Positions 61,060 to 64,000 of a stretch of 64,000 nt of DNA are shown here, piece by piece. A model generated the notes under the pieces. That model ran no database searches. It saw only the letters and a list, made by a program, of their open reading frames with translations, and was not told the DNA's origin. Source of the DNA: Imhoffiella purpurea (GTDB lineage: Bacteria; Pseudomonadota; Gammaproteobacteria; Chromatiales; Chromatiaceae); NCBI RefSeq assembly GCF_000585215.1, contig NZ_AONC01000025.1, positions 62,001 through 126,000 of the forward strand, in the 5' to 3' direction. Both the position numbers and the translations under genes were made by a program. Position 1 is the first letter of the stretch. Every line of letters begins with the position of its first letter.

Positions 61060-62259
61060 TCAATGTCCCACCGCGCTGTCTGACGTGCTGGACCCGATCA
61101 GTTCCATCCAGACAGGGATGTCGTCCAGACAGCCGACCTCGCTCAGATAGTCCAGATCCAGATGCGCCTCGGCCCCCGGTGCCCCGTGGGCGATGATATC
61201 CGCGACGTGCACGACCGTGAGCGTCGTGAATCCCTCGATTCCCGACCGAGACGGATGATGGTGCCAGGCGACAGCCTGGACGAGCGGCTGCGGAAGCCCC
61301 CAGAGCCGCATGAGATAGGCGCCGACCCAGCCATGGTGTGCGCCTGCGATCCTTATTTCCTCGTTGCATAGCTGAATTCCCGAGCCGCCTTCGAGCAGCG
61401 TCCCCCGATCGGGGTGATCCTGGAACTCGGCCGCCAGCACCAGCCGGCCGATATCGTGCAGCAGGCTGCCCATCGTCGACTCTTCGCGTTCGGCCGTGCT
61501 CATCTGGCGGTGACGGGCGATCCGCATGGCGGCTGCGGCGGTTTTGAGACCTTCGCGATTGAGACGTTCGCGCCAGCTCAGAAGGTTCGGATTCTGCGGT
61601 GAGTTGACGAACATCTCATGCTGCAGAACCAGACTGGATAGCAGCCGGATGCCGAGCATCTGCACGGCCTGCTCGATTCGCACCACCTGGGTTCGGCCGG
61701 CGAAGAAGGCGCTGTTGGCCAGCTGCATGATCTTGGCCACGAGCGCCATGTCCTGGTTGAGCAGGGCGCAGATGTCCGTCAGGGAGCTGCTCTGGTCCTC
61801 CTCCAGAGCCTTGGTCAGATGGGTGAAGAGATGCGGCAGGGGCGGCAGTGCTCTGAGCCCGCCCAAGCGTCGTCGCAGGCCGTCGGGCAAGGGCATCTCG
61901 GCCAGCGCCGAGGCGCGCTCGATGAGGTCGGTGATCGCCTTGGGATCGAATGGCTTGCCGATGATGAGATGGGCGTAGGGAACGACCTCTGCCATCTCGG
62001 CCTCGCCGCTGTATCCAGAGAGCACGGCCCTCAACCCGCCCGGATTGCATCGAGCGGCCTCCTGCAGTACCTGGACGCCGTTGCATCCGGGCATGCGCAT
62101 ATCCGTGACCACCAGATCGTAGTCGGTTTCCCGCAGACGTCGGAGGGCCGCCAATGGGTCGCCTTCCAGGTCGAGTCGGTCGGTGTCCGGAAGGTTTCTC
62201 AAGGTGCGCCGGATGGTGCGCAGAATGGCCGGCTCGTCGTCGACGAACAGGATCTTCAT
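61060..62259 (-). CDS. Response regulator with HDOD output domain
   Basis: The 399-residue protein has a receiver domain (VDDEP, phospho-acceptor Asp53 in VVTDMRMPG, IIGKPFD) followed by an HDOD domain (about 140-340: LPPLPHLFTHL, ICALLNQDMALVAKIMQLANSAFF, MGSLLHDIGRLVLA, HHGWVGAYLMRLWGLPQPLV). HDOD proteins are signalling relays, often tied to c-di-GMP or motility. AGGAGG six bases before ATG 62259 is close to ideal. Its partner kinase is encoded immediately upstream. Confidence 0.93.
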   Translation of the reverse strand: MKILFVDDEPAILRTIRRTLRNLPDTDRLDLEGDPLAALRRLRETDYDLVVTDMRMPGCNGVQVLQEAARCNPGGLRAVLSGYSGEAEMAEVVPYAHLIIGKPFDPKAITDLIERASALAEMPLPDGLRRRLGGLRALPPLPHLFTHLTKALEEDQSSSLTDICALLNQDMALVAKIMQLANSAFFAGRTQVVRIEQAVQMLGIRLLSSLVLQHEMFVNSPQNPNLLSWRERLNREGLKTAAAAMRIARHRQMSTAEREESTMGSLLHDIGRLVLAAEFQDHPDRGTLLEGGSGIQLCNEEIRIAGAHHGWVGAYLMRLWGLPQPLVQAVAWHHHPSRSGIEGFTTLTVVHVADIIAHGAPGAEAHLDLDYLSEVGCLDDIPVWMELIGSSTSDSAVGH

Positions 62260-62303
62260 GTCTTTCCTCCTAGCCTCGCGCTGCGTTCTCGCGGGTGGTG
62301 TCT

Positions 62304-63197
62304 TCAAGAGCGTCCATCGGGCGACGGTCGGTGCGGATCCTCATCTGGCGGTTCGGTTGGCAGGGGCAGGAATACGCTGAATCTGGCCCCATCTCCGGGC
62401 TCGCTCGAGAGCTCGATGCGTCCGCCGTGCGCGTGGACGATGTCGCGGCTGATCGAGAGTCCCAGGCCGGTTCCCTGTCCTGAGGGCTTGGTGGTGAAGA
62501 AGGGGGTGAAGACCCGGTCCAGGTTTTCGGGGCCTATTCCGGGGCCGTCATCGGTGACGGTCAGGCGGACCTCCTTGCCGATCAGGGCGGTCTCGATATG
62601 GATCTCGCCGAAGTTCCTGATCGCCTGGGAGGCGTTGACCAGAAGATTGAGGATCACCTGATTGATCTCGCCCGGCTTGCCGCTGAGGATGGGGAGGTCG
62701 TCCAGTGACTGATGGACCTGCGCCTTGTACTTGAGTTCGTGCGAGGCCACCTTGAGTGCGTCGCGCACGCACTGGTTGAGGTCGAAAGGTTCTCCGTCCG
62801 GCGAGTCGGCGCGCGCGAAGCCCCTCAATCCGCCGACGATGTCCTCCAATCGCTGGACCCCCTCTCGCGTGTCGGAAAAAAGCGGCTGGATGTCGTCGAG
62901 GACCATGTCCAGGTCCTCGTCGCCGAGGGTCTCTGCGAGCCGCCTGCCCAGGCGGGTCTGGCCGGCCTCCATGTCCCGTGTCGACTCCGAGACGAGCTGC
63001 AGCAGGGGGCGCAGTATCTGGAGATATTCCTCCAGCATGATCAAATTGTTCTTGACGAATCCGATGGGGTTGTTGAGCTCATGGGCCACCCCGGCGGCGA
63101 GCGAGCCGAGTGCCGCCATCTTGCCCGATTGAATGAGCTGCTCGCGCAGCGCGTCGGTCTGGCTGCTGTACCGGTCGTCCTCTCGATCCTCGTTCAT
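62304..63197 (-). CDS. Soluble sensor histidine kinase
   Basis: The 297-residue kinase has no membrane segment. Its phospho-acceptor is His39 in AAGVAHELNNPIGFVKNN, with N-box VILNLLVNASQAI, DDGPGIG and GQGTGLGLSIS. The short N-terminus has no sensor domain, so input must come from a partner protein, perhaps the chemoreceptor encoded divergently. It lies 44 nt upstream of the CheY-HDOD gene and they should form a pair. Confidence 0.93.
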   Translation of the reverse strand: MNEDREDDRYSSQTDALREQLIQSGKMAALGSLAAGVAHELNNPIGFVKNNLIMLEEYLQILRPLLQLVSESTRDMEAGQTRLGRRLAETLGDEDLDMVLDDIQPLFSDTREGVQRLEDIVGGLRGFARADSPDGEPFDLNQCVRDALKVASHELKYKAQVHQSLDDLPILSGKPGEINQVILNLLVNASQAIRNFGEIHIETALIGKEVRLTVTDDGPGIGPENLDRVFTPFFTTKPSGQGTGLGLSISRDIVHAHGGRIELSSEPGDGARFSVFLPLPTEPPDEDPHRPSPDGRS

Positions 63198-63607
63198 CTC
63201 TCAACCTCGTTGCAGACATCTCGTTTGGAACTGGCTGGTGCGGTCCGATGTTCGTGCCCGGTCTCGTCAGGGGGTTACTTGTAAGTAGAGCCTCTTGCGT
63301 TCTCAGTCCAGGACCTCATGTAAAGCGACGATCCGTGTGTGAGCGATCATGCCGACGGTCGTACGATTATCGATCGAATCCGTGTCCGATTGTGAGGAGC
63401 CAGCGTCAAGGGGCCCGCCGGGGATAGCGCCCGAGCAGGGATCCGATCTCTGTCGGGACATTTGACGTCGCCTCGATCCAGGGGGCGGGCAAAGCGTTCG
63501 CGCCGTGGATGCCGGATCGTCCTCGGCACGAGAGGGTGTAGGGCGTGAAGGGTTGCCATCTGTCGCCACTGCTTCCCCTGTCTTACGGAATCAACCAATA
63601 ACACTGG
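63198..63607. other. Divergent region between the kinase and chemoreceptor genes
   Basis: No gene is seen in these 410 bp. No convincing sigma-28 flagellar-type promoter or clear -35/-10 pair could be picked out by eye. It must contain promoters in both directions. Confidence 0.4.
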
Positions 63608-64000
63608 ATGAAATCGCCCATGTCGTTGAAATCGATGTCTGTGAAGCAACGTCTGACGATGCTGGTGGCAGCCATGGCATTCGGTTTGCTTGTGGTCGCC
63701 GGTATCGGTGTCTACCAGATCGCACGCGTCTATGCGGCCGCCAACTTCGCGAACGACAATACGGTACCGGCCTTGACGGCATTGAACGAACTGATCGTTG
63801 GGATAGAACGCGAGCGTATCAGAACCATGCGACATGTCTTCGTCGCAGAAAGCGCGGCGGAAATCGCCGATATTGACCGTTCCATCGCTGGCGCCGAGCA
63901 GGACATTCAAGCCGCGTTCGATGCCTACGAGCCGACCATCGTCGATGCGGAGGATCGGCGGCGCTTCGAGGAGGTCCTCTCCCATTTCAGGCGGTTCGAG
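63608..64000 (+). CDS. Methyl-accepting chemotaxis protein, N-terminal part (runs off the right edge)
   Basis: The 131 visible codons are open to the end of the window. They encode a membrane segment (about 15-38, LTMLVAAMAFGLLVVAGIGV) followed by a helical periplasmic region typical of four-helix-bundle chemoreceptors (VPALTALNELIVGIERERIRT, VFVAESAAEIADIDRSI). The signalling domain would lie to the right. Several in-frame Met codons near the start (63608, 63620, 63635) leave the exact start open. It is divergent from the kinase/HDOD pair. Confidence 0.75.
   Translation, partial: MKSPMSLKSMSVKQRLTMLVAAMAFGLLVVAGIGVYQIARVYAAANFANDNTVPALTALNELIVGIERERIRTMRHVFVAESAAEIADIDRSIAGAEQDIQAAFDAYEPTIVDAEDRRRFEEVLSHFRRFE

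Overview
This high-GC window (about two-thirds G+C by eye) comes from a purple sulfur gammaproteobacterium, most likely Chromatiaceae (the Allochromatium/Thiocapsa/Thermochromatium group). The main evidence is a photosynthesis gene cluster at about 27.0-51.1 kb. Its reaction-centre H subunit closely resembles what I remember of the Thermochromatium tepidum protein. The housekeeping gene order (ruvC-ruvA, zapD, queA, birA-coaX) is gammaproteobacterial.

Layout. 0-7.7 kb: zapD and a long LOG-family protein on the minus strand; then yebC, ruvC, ruvA and the glycolate oxidase genes glcE-glcF. 7.8-14.8 kb: a membrane GGDEF-EAL protein, a small lipoprotein, and an operon of a HtrA/Deg protease with an OmpR-type two-component pair. 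14.9-22.6 kb: a NamZ-like protein, queA, an H-NS-like protein in AT-richer surroundings, an RRM RNA-binding protein, an M61 peptidase, birA and coaX. 22.9-26.4 kb: a marR-emrA-emrB efflux module with visible operator candidates, followed by tRNA-Arg(CCU).

Photosynthesis cluster. A ppsR paralogue and a bacteriophytochrome gene face bchG-bchP and a second ppsR. From the divergent ppsR/bchF region the plus strand reads bchF-N-B-H-L-M, puhA-B-C-E, hemN, bchJ and a menE-like gene. Together these cover late bacteriochlorophyll synthesis: vinyl hydration, DPOR (N, B, L), Mg chelation (H), methylation (M), esterification (G) and phytyl reduction (P). They also cover reaction-centre H subunit and assembly, anaerobic haem precursor supply, and probably menaquinone supply for the QA site. 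lhaA and acsF are absent from the places where many proteobacterial clusters have them.

51.1-57.7 kb: a minus-strand arylpyruvate/phenylacetate module (iorA-iorB-paaK-ACT-paaK) plus a small exported protein. 57.9-64 kb: a transporter-type sensor fusing Amt to PAS-GGDEF-EAL, a CheY-HDOD regulator with a soluble histidine kinase, and the start of a chemoreceptor running off the window.

The most unusual item is the bacteriophytochrome. Its conserved N-terminal Cys remains, but the PASDIP motif, the pocket His/Tyr residues and the PHY tongue are altered or missing. Its PpsR partner lacks the Cys found in the DNA-binding domain of the second PpsR. This suggests a PpsR antirepressor that no longer senses light in the usual way.
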